Below, piece by piece: positions 1 through 7,386 of a stretch of DNA of 48,139 bases. A program made the translations under genes and the position numbers. The stretch spans positions 1 to 48,139 of the forward strand of contig MHHG01000031.1 of the NCBI GenBank assembly GCA_001805965.1. The letters are read 5' to 3'. Positions within the stretch are counted from its first letter, which is position 1. Each line of letters starts with the position of its first letter. The notes under the pieces are model-generated. The model was not told the DNA's origin, searched no databases, and saw nothing but the letters and a program-made list of their open reading frames with translations. The stretch is from Omnitrophica WOR_2 bacterium RIFOXYA2_FULL_38_17. Its GTDB lineage: Bacteria > Omnitrophota > Gorgyraeia > Zapsychrales > Zapsychraceae.

Positions 1-174
1 AACACCGTCAAGAACTAAAGCTGGCGTCATCATGACCCCATACTCTGTTATTTTATCCATATCTTCAACCTTAACCAATTCAGCAACGATCCCCTTCTGG
101 TCAACGGCCTTTTGCACATTATTTAATAACTGTTTACATTTGGGGCAGCCCATACCCAATACTTCAATTTTCAT
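1..174 (-). CDS. Thioredoxin-like redox-active disulfide protein, C-terminus cut off by the window edge
   Basis: The start codon is at 174 and 58 codons are visible before the window ends. The protein begins MKIEVLGMGCPKCKQL, with a CPKC dithiol at residues 10-13 and a later MMTPALVLDG stretch that corresponds to the cis-proline side of a thioredoxin fold. This is typical of the small Thioredoxin_3 family found at the end of arsenic and permease operons, where it is thought to provide thiol reducing power. It overlaps the arsM stop by 11 bases and is therefore probably translationally coupled as the last gene of the arsR operon. The remaining C-terminal residues lie outside the window. Confidence 0.85.
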   Translation of the reverse strand, partial: MKIEVLGMGCPKCKQLLNNVQKAVDQKGIVAELVKVEDMDKITEYGVMMTPALVLDGV

Positions 175-970
175 TGTTCCCTCCGTTCATCTTTTTTATC
201 GCTGATACTTTTATACTTAATACCGAATCCTGTGCGCTCTCAAGGTTCTCAAACATGGCATCAACAGGATAACTAGATTGGCTTATTATTTGCACATCCG
301 AGAATCCAGCATTTTCAATAAACCCCAAATATTCGCTTTTTTTTATAGCTCCGGCAATACAGCCGACATAAGCTTCAACAGACTTTTGAATATCTTCAGG
401 AAGTTCCTTATCAAGGACCAGATCAGAGACCATAAGCCTGCCACCATTCCTTAATACCCTGAAAGCTTCATTAAATACAGCTTCCTTATCTGGTGACAGA
501 TTTATAACACAGTTTGAAATAATAACATCAATAGAACAGTCCTCAACCGGAAGCCTCTCAATTTCGCCAAGCCGAAATTCAACATTTGAGTAATTCCCTT
601 TTTGCACATTAGTACGTGCTCGTTTGACCATTTCGGGAGTCATGTCAACTCCAATAACCCTGCCAGTTTTCCCGACCTTCTTTGAAGCAAGAAAAGAGTC
701 AAATCCCGCACCACTGCCTAGATCCAAAACAACATCCCCTTCTTTTAAGGATGCAATAGCAACAGGATTCCCACAGCCAAGACCCAGATTAGCGCCATCA
801 GGAACAGCATTGATCTCATCATCGCCATACCCCACGGTCTTACTTATATCACTAGCTGAGACATTGCCCCCACAGCACGAACCAGAAGAACAGCAAGAAG
901 TTTTCTGCGTTGCTACTTTTGCATATCCCTGCTTCACGATCTTCTTTATATATTCTGACGTTCTTTTCAT
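164..970 (-). CDS. arsM: Arsenite S-adenosylmethionine methyltransferase ArsM
   Basis: ArsM methylates As(III) with SAM to mono-, di- and trimethyl arsenicals in the cytoplasm. The class I SAM-binding loop reads VLDLGSGAGFDSF, followed by GVDMTPEMV. Cysteines expected to bind arsenic are visible in a CCSSGSCCGG cluster near the N-terminus, in LGCGNP, in SNCVINLS and in YVGCIAGA. The frame is open from a GTG at 979 and an ATG at 976, but AAGGAG lies 8 bases ahead of the ATG at 970, so I start there (268 residues). It sits 12 bases after the permease stop in an arsR-permease-arsM-thioredoxin order, which supports the arsenic role. The length is normal for bacterial ArsM. Confidence 0.9.
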   Translation of the reverse strand: MKRTSEYIKKIVKQGYAKVATQKTSCCSSGSCCGGNVSASDISKTVGYGDDEINAVPDGANLGLGCGNPVAIASLKEGDVVLDLGSGAGFDSFLASKKVGKTGRVIGVDMTPEMVKRARTNVQKGNYSNVEFRLGEIERLPVEDCSIDVIISNCVINLSPDKEAVFNEAFRVLRNGGRLMVSDLVLDKELPEDIQKSVEAYVGCIAGAIKKSEYLGFIENAGFSDVQIISQSSYPVDAMFENLESAQDSVLSIKVSAIKKMNGGNNEN

Positions 971-982
971 TTTCATCACTCC

Positions 983-2167
983 TTACTTTGCTATTGCCCC
1001 AAATAAGATCCCACTTATTGTCGCCATCACGACAACCAGGCTAACATAAACAACTGTCTTCTTGGTCCCAATGATCCCACGAATAACAAGCATATTCGGT
1101 AGACTCAGCGCTGGGCCTGCAAGTAATAATGCAAGTGCCGGACCTTTTCCCATTCCTGCGCCAATTAGACCTTGTAATATAGGGACTTCTGTCAGCGTTG
1201 CAAAATACATAAATGCCCCGACGATCGATGCAAATAAGTTGGAAAATAAAGAATTCCCACCAACAGCTTTTGCAATGATCCACGAAGGGATAAGGCCTTC
1301 TTGGCCAGGGCGTCCAAATAGCAATCCTGAAACCAGTACACCCATTAAAAGTAACGGCATGATCTGTTTTGCAAAAGTCCATGAACTTTGAGCCCATTCA
1401 GAGATCTCATTCCTTTTAAACCATTTAAAAAGCATGATGCAGATCACAAACAGAGATCCAATTGCCAAATACCATTTAGCAGCAAATATCGAAGCCCACA
1501 AACCTGTCTCGCCCTCTACTGGTCTTGCCCAATTAGCAAATATCAAGAATCCGACCATCGTAAAGAAATACAAACCATTTTGCCACAAAGCCCTCGGCTC
1601 AGCCATTTCACCAGCAAACAATTCGCCTTCAGCTTTTCTTGCCCGTTCCTCCTTAATAAATATCAAATGCATCAAAAGGCCGATAACCACACTGAAAATA
1701 ATTGCGCCAACAGCCCTAGCAACACCTAACTGCCATCCCAATATACGAGCAGTCATGATGATCGCCAAGATATTTATTGCCGGCCCGGAATAAAGAAAAG
1801 CGGTAGCAGGCCCTAAACCGGACCCTCTCTTGTATATCCCCGAGAATAATGGAAGGACAGTGCATGAGCAAACAGCCAATATCGTTCCAGAAATTGACGC
1901 CACGCTATAAGCAAAAAACTTATTTGCCTTTGCTCCAAAATATTTAATAACAGATGCCTGACTGACAAACACAGAAATAGCACCGGCAATAAAAAATGCA
2001 GGAACAAGACAAAGTAAAACATGCTCTCTTGCGTACCACCGGACCAATGCTAATGATCCAAATAGCGAGTTCCTAAAAGGCAAGATCTCAACTGGCAAAT
2101 AAAAACATGCCAAAAAACCTGCAAACATCAACAAAAACTTGTTATATTCCTTCATTTTCTTATCCAT
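983..2167 (-). CDS. ArsP-like (DUF318) membrane permease
   Basis: A 394-residue integral membrane protein with about eight to ten hydrophobic segments. The conserved ArsP_1/DUF318 signature is present: a CSCTVLPLFSGIYKRG loop followed by GLGPATAFLYSGPAIN, and a second half-repeat with GPALALLLAGPALSLPN. Members export trivalent or methylated arsenicals or other soft-metal species. In this operon, export of methylated arsenic made by the downstream arsM is the natural inference. It follows arsR by 35 bases. Weak SD sequence; a second ATG four codons in (MKEYNK) is an alternative start. Exact substrate cannot be read from the sequence. Confidence 0.85.
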   Translation of the reverse strand: MDKKMKEYNKFLLMFAGFLACFYLPVEILPFRNSLFGSLALVRWYAREHVLLCLVPAFFIAGAISVFVSQASVIKYFGAKANKFFAYSVASISGTILAVCSCTVLPLFSGIYKRGSGLGPATAFLYSGPAINILAIIMTARILGWQLGVARAVGAIIFSVVIGLLMHLIFIKEERARKAEGELFAGEMAEPRALWQNGLYFFTMVGFLIFANWARPVEGETGLWASIFAAKWYLAIGSLFVICIMLFKWFKRNEISEWAQSSWTFAKQIMPLLLMGVLVSGLLFGRPGQEGLIPSWIIAKAVGGNSLFSNLFASIVGAFMYFATLTEVPILQGLIGAGMGKGPALALLLAGPALSLPNMLVIRGIIGTKKTVVYVSLVVVMATISGILFGAIAK

Positions 2168-2202
2168 ATTTCCATCTGGTTATTTAATTTTTATAAAAAA
2201 AA

Positions 2203-2544
2203 TTATTTCCTGCAACACAAGCTCTCTCTGCTTGCTTTTTCTGATCTTTTCAGATCTTCCCTGACTACTTCTTCATCATTAAGCCAATTTGATAACAGCT
2301 GTAGCAATTTCTTTGCATACTCATCCTTCGGAGCAATAAAGTAATTTGTCCAAAAACCATCCTTTTCACTATCAATTAATCCAGCTTTTGCGATCTTCTT
2401 TAATTGTTTTGAGATCGCAGGCTGTGACACATCTAAAACATACGCCAGTTCACATACACACATCTCACGCTTCTCAAGAAGCTTGAGAATCCTAACTCGA
2501 TTAATGTCTGCTAAAGCTTTTAGGGTCTTATCCAGATCTTTCAT
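2203..2544 (-). CDS. arsR: ArsR/SmtB-family arsenic-responsive repressor
   Basis: A winged-helix repressor that releases DNA on binding As(III). The metal site shows as EMCVCEL, a variant of the family's ELCVCDL, and a further CC pair sits near the C-terminus (SLCCRK). The HTH reads DVSQPAISKQLKKI. The frame is open to an ATG at 2574, but AGAGAGG lies about nine bases upstream of the ATG at 2544 (MKDLDKTL), and starting there leaves the inverted-repeat operator outside the coding region. I therefore choose 2544, giving about 113 residues. It is the first gene of the ars operon and probably autoregulates it through the operator at 2567-2582. Confidence 0.88.
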   Translation of the reverse strand: MKDLDKTLKALADINRVRILKLLEKREMCVCELAYVLDVSQPAISKQLKKIAKAGLIDSEKDGFWTNYFIAPKDEYAKKLLQLLSNWLNDEEVVREDLKRSEKASRESLCCRK

Positions 2545-2566
2545 ATGAACATACCTCTCTATCCAT

Positions 2567-2614
2567 TTAACCATTCGGTTAATTAAATATAGCCTCCCTG
2601 GCCATTAATGTCAA
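2567..2614 (-). promoter_or_regulatory. Sigma-70 promoter and inverted-repeat operator of the ars operon
   Basis: On the minus strand a perfect -35 TTGACA (2614-2609) is followed after exactly 17 bases by a -10 TATATT (2591-2586). Just downstream, over the expected transcription start, is the perfect inverted repeat TTAACC-ATTC-GGTTAA (2567-2582). This is the position where an ArsR-type repressor blocks transcription. The arrangement supports arsR autoregulation. Confidence 0.8.
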
Positions 2615-2971
2615 GTCAATTTAATAACAGAGAATCTCGAATTACAATAAATAAAGGATCAAGGCAAGTATAAACATTGGGTTTTCCTTCTTCTATTATT
2701 ATTCCGGCTGTCATGATCACAGCTCAGTTAACAACTTCCCTTCTCATAAAAGTTCACTAAGATCATAATTATTAAATTGAACAAAAGAGAAAAGGATCCA
2801 AAATACCTAAAATATTATCAGTTTTATGAGGATAAACCATGCCTTGATGAGAACGGGGAAGATCGGATACGGGCAATGAAGTTATTCGCCGCATTATTTC
2901 AATAAAATAAAATGATTTGAACAGGAAGAACCTGCCGGAGAACTAAAAATTACTATGCCGGCAGAATTTTA
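2615..2971. other. Non-coding gap between the ars promoter and the next gene, with one faint remnant ORF
   Basis: No full gene is seen here. On the plus strand a stop-to-stop open frame runs from 2750 to the TAA at 2903-2905. Its last ~40 codons look protein-like (KDPKYLKYYQFYEDKPCLDE, then ENGEDRIRAMKLFAALFQ). There is no ATG near its beginning; a TTG at 2777 is possible. It could be the decayed 3' end of a gene, or chance. It would be the only plus-strand coding piece in the window, which lowers my confidence. Confidence 0.25.
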
Positions 2972-3637
2972 TTATGGGTTCACTTCTTTTTTGAACTGTT
3001 CTTTGTCCCATGTATGCTTTTCTGTCATGACATTGCATGTTACGCCGTTCAAGGTATCACCGCCGACTGTGCCTAAAGCCCCTGTTATATATCCGGGGTC
3101 AACCTTCATAGCGCCGTAGCGTGAAAAAACTATCGTGTAGCGTCGGTCATCGTTCTTGTCCAGAAAAAGAATATATGTTCTGCCGGGAAAGAATCTTGGT
3201 GGATGAAAATTGCTTCCGCAGGAATCAGGATCATAGTGGCCCCTTGCAAGGAGCGTGAAATGTTGCGGGGTTCTTTCGCCAGATAAATGGTTGATCGTCA
3301 AGAATTTATATTCATGGTCAGACCTGGTATTGAAAAATATCCAAGCGCTTATCAGCAGAAATGTTATTAACAGGGAAAAACGGTAAAACGGGCTGTTGAT
3401 GTGTCGGGGTTTCAAGAACACAACAAAGACCAGGTAGAAAAACATTGTAATAAAAAGAAAGCTGAAGAAAGGAAATTGAAAGATCATATCGTTGAGATCA
3501 AAGCCTTTGAGGGAAGCTTCAACAACAGAATCAGAAAGTTTTGCCATCCCGTTCAGGGAGTCCGGAATGCACATTACGCATAGGGCACGAAGCGGGTCAT
3601 TGTTGCGGGGCAAGAATATTTTTAAAAATGTCTTCAT
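2972..3637 (-). CDS. Hypothetical two-pass membrane protein
   Basis: I do not recognise a family. The 221-residue product has a basic start, an amphipathic stretch, two hydrophobic segments at about residues 56-76 and 86-104, and then a roughly 115-residue polar domain rich in aromatic residues and ending in a charged tail. The polar domain contains two cysteines (DSCGSN and VTCNVM), which could form a disulfide if it lies outside the cytoplasm. No Shine-Dalgarno sequence stands out, so the start is uncertain. It is separated from both neighbours and looks monocistronic. Confidence 0.55.
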   Translation of the reverse strand: MKTFLKIFLPRNNDPLRALCVMCIPDSLNGMAKLSDSVVEASLKGFDLNDMIFQFPFFSFLFITMFFYLVFVVFLKPRHINSPFYRFSLLITFLLISAWIFFNTRSDHEYKFLTINHLSGERTPQHFTLLARGHYDPDSCGSNFHPPRFFPGRTYILFLDKNDDRRYTIVFSRYGAMKVDPGYITGALGTVGGDTLNGVTCNVMTEKHTWDKEQFKKEVNP

Positions 3638-3738
3638 GTCTGTTGATAAGTTAAAACTTCATTTACAAGACATTCTATTGTATGGCAGGTCAAGTGTCAA
3701 TTTAAAAACAAGACTGTTATGTGCAATGGGTAGTCAAT

Positions 3739-4443
3739 TCATTTCGAACAAATAAAGGCTTTCATTTGTGGCATAACTTCGATCTTTTTATTAATAGAAA
3801 AACTAGCTCTTTCGATCATGCCTTCCAGAATCCAATCCCAAGTGCTATACTCCTCTTTAATATGCACTTTTGTTTCATGCACCATATCCGTATCAGCGAC
3901 TCCCGCCATAGAACGAAGCCAACTATCTAAAACCTCCTGATAATCTTGCGGTATAAAATCAAAAACGACATCCAACAGAAAAAGCTTTCCTCCCGGTTTC
4001 AACATTTCATAGAATCGACATAAAGCAACTTGTTTCCAAAAATCCGGCAAGTGATGCAAGGTTATCGTACAAACAATTGCATCCAAACATTCTCCTTCAT
4101 GCTCATACGTAAGAAATCCCGATCGTACAGGAGCAATATTCATTATTCCTTGCTGATCAATTTTGTCTTTAAGAATATCAATCATCGCCTGAGAAATATC
4201 GACGGAATAAACCCGCTGACACTTCTTAGCTAACGGAACACTCAGACCACCCGTTCCGCAACCAAAGTCCAAAACTATTGATCCAGAAGATAATTGCAGG
4301 TCGTGAAACAACCTCTCTGCCTCTTTATCAAAGTCACGGAACTTTCCGTGCGCATTATCATAGTTCTTAGCTAATGATGCATCAAAATAATCGACACCAA
4401 TAACCTTATTTTCTTCAAAAAGCCAATCAGAATTACTGCTCAT
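3739..4443 (-). CDS. Class I SAM-dependent methyltransferase
   Basis: The SAM-binding motif I reads VLDFGCGTGGLSVPLAKK and is followed by VYSVDISQAMID and by CTITLHHLPD and LKPGGKLFLLDVV, the usual UbiE/SmtA-like order of motifs I-III. The substrate cannot be deduced. The frame is open from a GTG at 4470, but GGGGGA lies six bases before the ATG at 4443 (MSSNSDWLF), so I start there (234 residues). It ends 100 bases before the upstream membrane-protein region and starts just after the first HEPN gene, with no obvious functional link to either. Confidence 0.8.
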   Translation of the reverse strand: MSSNSDWLFEENKVIGVDYFDASLAKNYDNAHGKFRDFDKEAERLFHDLQLSSGSIVLDFGCGTGGLSVPLAKKCQRVYSVDISQAMIDILKDKIDQQGIMNIAPVRSGFLTYEHEGECLDAIVCTITLHHLPDFWKQVALCRFYEMLKPGGKLFLLDVVFDFIPQDYQEVLDSWLRSMAGVADTDMVHETKVHIKEEYSTWDWILEGMIERASFSINKKIEVMPQMKAFICSK

Positions 4444-4479
4444 TTGTTGTCCCCCATTTCTAAAAGACACAAAAAAATA

Positions 4480-4884
4480 TTACTGCATTATTTCATTCAC
4501 CCACTGATAAAAACGAGTGGTAACCTTTACCATTTCATCAGCATCACTTTTGCGCGCGCTGCGAGACTCATATTGAACCACGTTTTTTTTAATAATGACT
4601 TTCCTCAATTGCTTGGATCTCTCATCGGAATCCTTAATGGGCAATTGTTTAACAAGATCACACACATCCAAATGATCTTGCGATATGGAACGCACGCCTT
4701 TCTCCTGAACACAAATAGCATCTGCCGAAGAGATAGCACATTGCACGGCAAGTGTTGTAGCTGCATTCCAATTCGAGGCATGATAAGCTGCAAGCATTTG
4801 CTCGTAATTGTCGGTTGCCTTCTTTAAATACGCTGACGCTGCATTCTTGTCTTCTTGCCTGACTTTCTTTTCTTTTGCTGTCAT
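4480..4884 (-). CDS. HEPN-domain protein, partner of an MNT nucleotidyltransferase (copy 1)
   Basis: An all-helical 134-residue protein of the HEPN type that pairs with minimal nucleotidyltransferases. A possible HEPN catalytic Arg/His pair is seen in GVRSISQDHLDV (R-x5-H). In MNT-HEPN toxin-antitoxin systems the HEPN protein is an RNase-like toxin and the nucleotidyltransferase neutralises it by nucleotidylation; that is family knowledge, not shown here. The start is backed by GGAGG six bases upstream, one base after the MNT stop, so the pair is co-translated. I count about ten differences in 134 residues from the paralogue at 12098-12502, so the two copies are recent relatives. Confidence 0.8.
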   Translation of the reverse strand: MTAKEKKVRQEDKNAASAYLKKATDNYEQMLAAYHASNWNAATTLAVQCAISSADAICVQEKGVRSISQDHLDVCDLVKQLPIKDSDERSKQLRKVIIKKNVVQYESRSARKSDADEMVKVTTRFYQWVNEIMQ

Positions 4885-4885
4885 A

Positions 4886-5515
4886 TTAAACCTCCAAAGG
4901 TTCTTTGCCGTATAAGACGGAATAAGACTTCATTAAAGCTGAGATCGGCGGACTATTTTTTTGAAGAAGTTTTCGGAATTCCGCTGTGGGTTTTAGATAA
5001 AAATCTAAATGCAGACCAAAGAAAGCTCTGAACCTCTCTTCGATCTTGGAATTAAAAACTTCAAAGACCCGATCAACATCCGTTGACTTTGCAACTACGA
5101 CAGCTACATCAACATCACTACTCTTATTAGCCGTTCCTTTTTGAACACTACCATACAGGAGCAATGAAACGATCGTATTTTTTAGCCCAGCCCTTTCGAT
5201 CTCTTCCAAAAGCAGATCACGGATCTCTTCTTTGTAATTGTTCTCTACCTCGAACATCGGCCGGATGATCTTCTGAACAATGCGGTCATCTTCGTTCAAG
5301 GAATAAATATGCTGGCGACCAATAATCTCACGAACAAGAATATTACGCGCAAGAAGGTCCTTTAATGACTCATGCGCAGAAGGCACAGAATATCCCGTCA
5401 AGTTAGCAACTTCTCGTCCGGTTGCTTTTAACCCTTCGTGGGAAGCAAAGACTCGAAGAATAGCCAGTTTAGATGGCGAATCCATAATTTCATTGATTTT
5501 AAAAGGAGAATACAT
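4886..5515 (-). CDS. wHTH-nucleotidyltransferase (MNT) fusion, antitoxin/regulator of the first MNT-HEPN pair
   Basis: A 209-residue protein with an N-terminal winged helix (about residues 12-70; recognition helix around SVPSAHESLKDLL) and a C-terminal polymerase-beta-type nucleotidyltransferase domain. The catalytic signature YGSVQKG...SSDVDVAVVV shows the GS and the D-x-D pair, so the active site looks intact. The HTH suggests it binds the two tandem palindromes directly upstream (5533-5570) and represses its own operon. It is followed with one base spacing by the HEPN gene. Compared with the copy at 12504-13133, most of the protein is conserved but the recognition helix differs. Confidence 0.8.
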   Translation of the reverse strand: MYSPFKINEIMDSPSKLAILRVFASHEGLKATGREVANLTGYSVPSAHESLKDLLARNILVREIIGRQHIYSLNEDDRIVQKIIRPMFEVENNYKEEIRDLLLEEIERAGLKNTIVSLLLYGSVQKGTANKSSDVDVAVVVAKSTDVDRVFEVFNSKIEERFRAFFGLHLDFYLKPTAEFRKLLQKNSPPISALMKSYSVLYGKEPLEV

Positions 5516-5522
5516 GATCTTT

Positions 5523-5570
5523 ACCTAATATGTGTTAGGTTTGCCTAACATGTGTTAGGTTTACCTAACA
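5523..5570. promoter_or_regulatory. Tandem palindromic operators of MNT-HEPN copy 1
   Basis: Two 18-bp palindromes repeat with an exact 20-bp period just upstream of the MNT start. TGTTAGGTTTGCCTAACA occupies 5533-5550, and the perfect TGTTAGGTTTACCTAACA occupies 5553-5570. A half site (ACCTAATA, 5523-5530) continues the period towards the gene. Dyad size and phasing fit two dimers of the upstream wHTH protein on one face of the helix. Confidence 0.8.
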
Positions 5571-5594
5571 TTAGAAGTATAGCACTATTCATTA

Positions 5595-5788
5595 TTATGT
5601 CAACTCCTCTGAAACGACCTTAGCAGACTCTTTATCGCTGAATATCTTCTCATCCAGCCTCACCCCCACTCCCATATAATTCTTAAGTGGCATTAGGTGG
5701 CCGTAGCGGTCTATTGTGATTTAGATTGAGGCGTGGCCTAGTTGGGATTGGATGAATTTGATGTTCGCCTAATAAGTAAAAAGGCTGA
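5595..5788 (-). pseudogene. Decayed 3' end of a tyrosine integrase (remnant 1)
   Basis: Reading the minus strand gives NIKFIQSQLGHASI, a TAA stop, then ITIDRYGHL and YMGVGVRLDEKIFS. This matches residues near the C-terminus of the intact integrase at 15049-16293, including the region of the catalytic Tyr. The in-frame stop replaces a Gln codon, and homology fades near 5785, where the next gene ends. Only about 60 codons of the roughly 410 remain. It lies directly beyond the MNT-HEPN operators, as does remnant 2. Confidence 0.85.
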
Positions 5789-5791
5789 CAG

Positions 5792-6310
5792 TTACAATAA
5801 CTTTTTAAAACAATTAATAGGAATGCCAAAATTATAGCCTTCCTCTTTTACGCCGCTCATAGGCGTCTCATTTAACTTTTGATTTGCCTTAACACTTCCT
5901 TCCTCGCCATCAAATTCATGCATTTCAAAATAACCTTCATACTGATAAATCAATTCATTCATAGAACCCAAAACACTTCGATTATTTGTCTTAGAAATTA
6001 CAATATCATCCAGCAACGACATAACTTTATTTATCTTTTTAGAATCAAAATTTTCATAAAATAAAGCCTTAGACAATCCTTTACGGAAAATCTCAAGAAT
6101 ATTTTTAATATCTTTCCGGCTAACGTTCATAACAACAAATGAAAACAAAGTATCTGTGTTAGTGAAGATCAAACACTTTTTTCGATTCCAATAAAACAAA
6201 TTAGCGTACCATTCCTGTAACGGCTGCAGTTGAAGGAAACAATCCATAACTTGAGCTCTTGGAATTCCCAATTCTTTCAAAATTTTAGCTGTACATCGAA
6301 TTATGACCAC
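5792..6310 (-). CDS. DUF6933-like protein
   Basis: The 172-residue product begins VIIRCTAKILKELG and contains EWYANLFYWNRKKCLIFTN followed by DTLFSFVV. This is the pattern I associate with the DUF6933 family of uncharacterised proteins. The start codon is GTG at 6310, supported by AAAGGA about seven bases upstream. Its 3' end abuts the integrase remnant, suggesting an insertion or deletion junction. No function is known. It is flanked on the other side by the GGGTACC repeat and the tRNA fragment. Confidence 0.6.
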   Translation of the reverse strand: MVIIRCTAKILKELGIPRAQVMDCFLQLQPLQEWYANLFYWNRKKCLIFTNTDTLFSFVVMNVSRKDIKNILEIFRKGLSKALFYENFDSKKINKVMSLLDDIVISKTNNRSVLGSMNELIYQYEGYFEMHEFDGEEGSVKANQKLNETPMSGVKEEGYNFGIPINCFKKLL

Positions 6311-6448
6311 AAAGATTTCCTTTCATCTTAATTATAATTATACTGAAAACACGCATGATTTCTATTCATCTTTTTAATAATGCAATGATTAAACTTTGCA
6401 GATATGAACATACATTTTTGCATTCTTTTCTGTTATTTAAAAAATTTC

Positions 6449-6469
6449 GTGTAAATTCTGGGTACCCAG
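6449..6469. repeat. GGGTACC-type island repeat, site A
   Basis: The 21 bases GTGTAAATTCTGGGTACCCAG are identical to 13493-13513. The right half of the longer repeat (CGGGTACCAAA) is missing here. It is probably an integrase-associated site or a half of one left by recombination. Confidence 0.65.
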
Positions 6470-6591
6470 AATTTTTGAAGAGTTACGTTCAAAATACAAA
6501 AGTCCTTGGGATTCATAGCTTTACAGAGGAGAAAAGAAGAAAATTAAGAATTTTGACCTTCAGGCTCCCGTCTAAAAAAATTAATTCAAAA

Positions 6592-6624
6592 AAACCCCTG
6601 TAACTCATTGAGCTACAGGGGTTT
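6592..6624 (-). terminator. Rho-independent terminator downstream of the tRNA fragment
   Basis: A perfect 11-bp stem, AAACCCCTGTA (6592-6602) with TACAGGGGTTT (6614-6624), encloses an 11-base loop. It is followed on the minus strand by a run of seven T. It lies five bases past the CCA end of the tRNA fragment, as expected for the original tRNA transcription unit. Confidence 0.85.
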
Positions 6625-6628
6625 ATAT

Positions 6629-6673
6629 TGGTTGCGGGGGCCAGATTTGAACTGACGACCTTCAGGTTATGAG
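6629..6673 (-). tRNA. 3' half of a tRNA-Met, initiator-like (partial, displaced attachment-site copy)
   Basis: Read on the minus strand, 45 bases start at the anticodon loop CTCATAA and end in CCGCAACCA. The T arm is intact: GTCAG, loop TTCAAAT, CTGGC. The whole matches the 3' half of bacterial initiator tRNA-fMet with about three C/G-to-T/A changes, as judged from memory of the E. coli sequence. The sequence before the anticodon loop does not pair with CCTG and is not tRNA. Integrases commonly cut in the anticodon loop, leaving the host's old 3' half at one island end. This one is not functional on its own. Confidence 0.85.
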
Positions 6674-6801
6674 CTAGAATCAGGGGTTTTTAGGGTGTTT
6701 TCTGTTGGTCTCTGATTTTCCCTATCAATATATACAGCATAGATTTACGAAAATTTCACTTTCCATGCTGTTACCCCCTATTTAAGGCTTTTAGGTATGA
6801 A

Positions 6802-6825
6802 CTGGGTACCCAGCGGGTACCAAAA
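6802..6825. repeat. GGGTACC-type island repeat, site B
   Basis: The copy starts CTGGGTACCCAGCGGGTACC and continues CAAAA. It contains two GGGTACC units and lies about 130 bases inside the tRNA-fragment boundary. The core matches sites C and D. The likely role is an integrase arm or attachment site of the element family. Confidence 0.7.
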
Positions 6826-6850
6826 CTGCTTCTAAATTTTAATAATTTTG

Positions 6851-7372
6851 TTAAATTTTCTCAGCGCTACTACCAACCTCTGAATGCCACCATAGTTCAA
6901 TTTGACTGAGGTCAATTTCTGCTTCATCCTTAGCAAGTCCCATAATTTGATTTATTTTATATTGAATATCACCCTGTCCATAAAATAAATAAATAGCCTT
7001 TCGATATCCTGCATATCTTCGAAAAGCTGTAAGAGTTTTTAAATCTTTTTTTATGCCCTCTTTGTTTGCTATCAAAGGCTTCACTTCAATTACGAGATAA
7101 TTTCCTCTCATGTCTCCCGGAATATGCACCAAAAGATCTGGCTTTACATTATCAAGGTTATTCCCCCTAATAAGAGGATGTCCTGATTTATCAACTTCAC
7201 CGCTCAATTCATATTTGGTTTCGTCTGGCCAAGAAATCCGCAACTGATGATATAATTCATAACAATAAACCCGTTCTCGGTATATAGGATCTTCTTGCCC
7301 GTCAATTGGCAATTGAAAATAATTCTGCTTTATTCTTTTAGTTGCATTTAAAAGAATCTGGTCAATATTCAT
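6851..7372 (-). CDS. Small PD-(D/E)XK-like nuclease-fold protein, last gene of the Gabija cluster
   Basis: A 173-residue protein with a central KPDLLVHIPGD...YLVIEVKPL stretch that fits the D-x(n)-E-x-K core of PD-(D/E)XK nucleases. YRERVYCYELYHQLR near the N-terminus recurs in small unassigned proteins of defence regions, and AFRRYAGYRKAIYLFYG looks like the last core strand. Whether it cuts DNA is unknown. It starts 14 bases after the SIR2-like gene, so it is the fourth gene of the gajA-gajB-SIR2 string. Confidence 0.6.
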   Translation of the reverse strand: MNIDQILLNATKRIKQNYFQLPIDGQEDPIYRERVYCYELYHQLRISWPDETKYELSGEVDKSGHPLIRGNNLDNVKPDLLVHIPGDMRGNYLVIEVKPLIANKEGIKKDLKTLTAFRRYAGYRKAIYLFYGQGDIQYKINQIMGLAKDEAEIDLSQIELWWHSEVGSSAEKI

Positions 7373-7386
7373 CTTTTTCTACCTTT

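Larger units (their letters stand above)
6311..6850. other. Gap carrying island-boundary sequences
   Basis: No credible gene. The stretch holds two copies of the GGGTACC repeat (6449-6469 and 6802-6825), a terminator (6592-6624) and a tRNA 3' half (6629-6673), each listed separately. An 82-codon plus-strand open frame (6355-6603) runs into the terminator stem and has no family signature. Confidence 0.6.

Noticed and set aside
1041..1397. A second minus-strand frame inside the permease gene.
   Set aside because: It is a shadow of the permease with unnatural composition and no ribosome binding site.
6355..6603. An 82-codon plus-strand frame through the boundary region.
   Set aside because: It runs into the terminator stem, has low-complexity composition and no family signature.
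6555..6666. The 10-mer GACCTTCAGG occurs in the tRNA fragment (6657-6666) and again at 6555-6564, suggesting a second tRNA-derived site.
   Set aside because: Only ten bases match and the flanks do not continue the tRNA sequence, so chance cannot be excluded.
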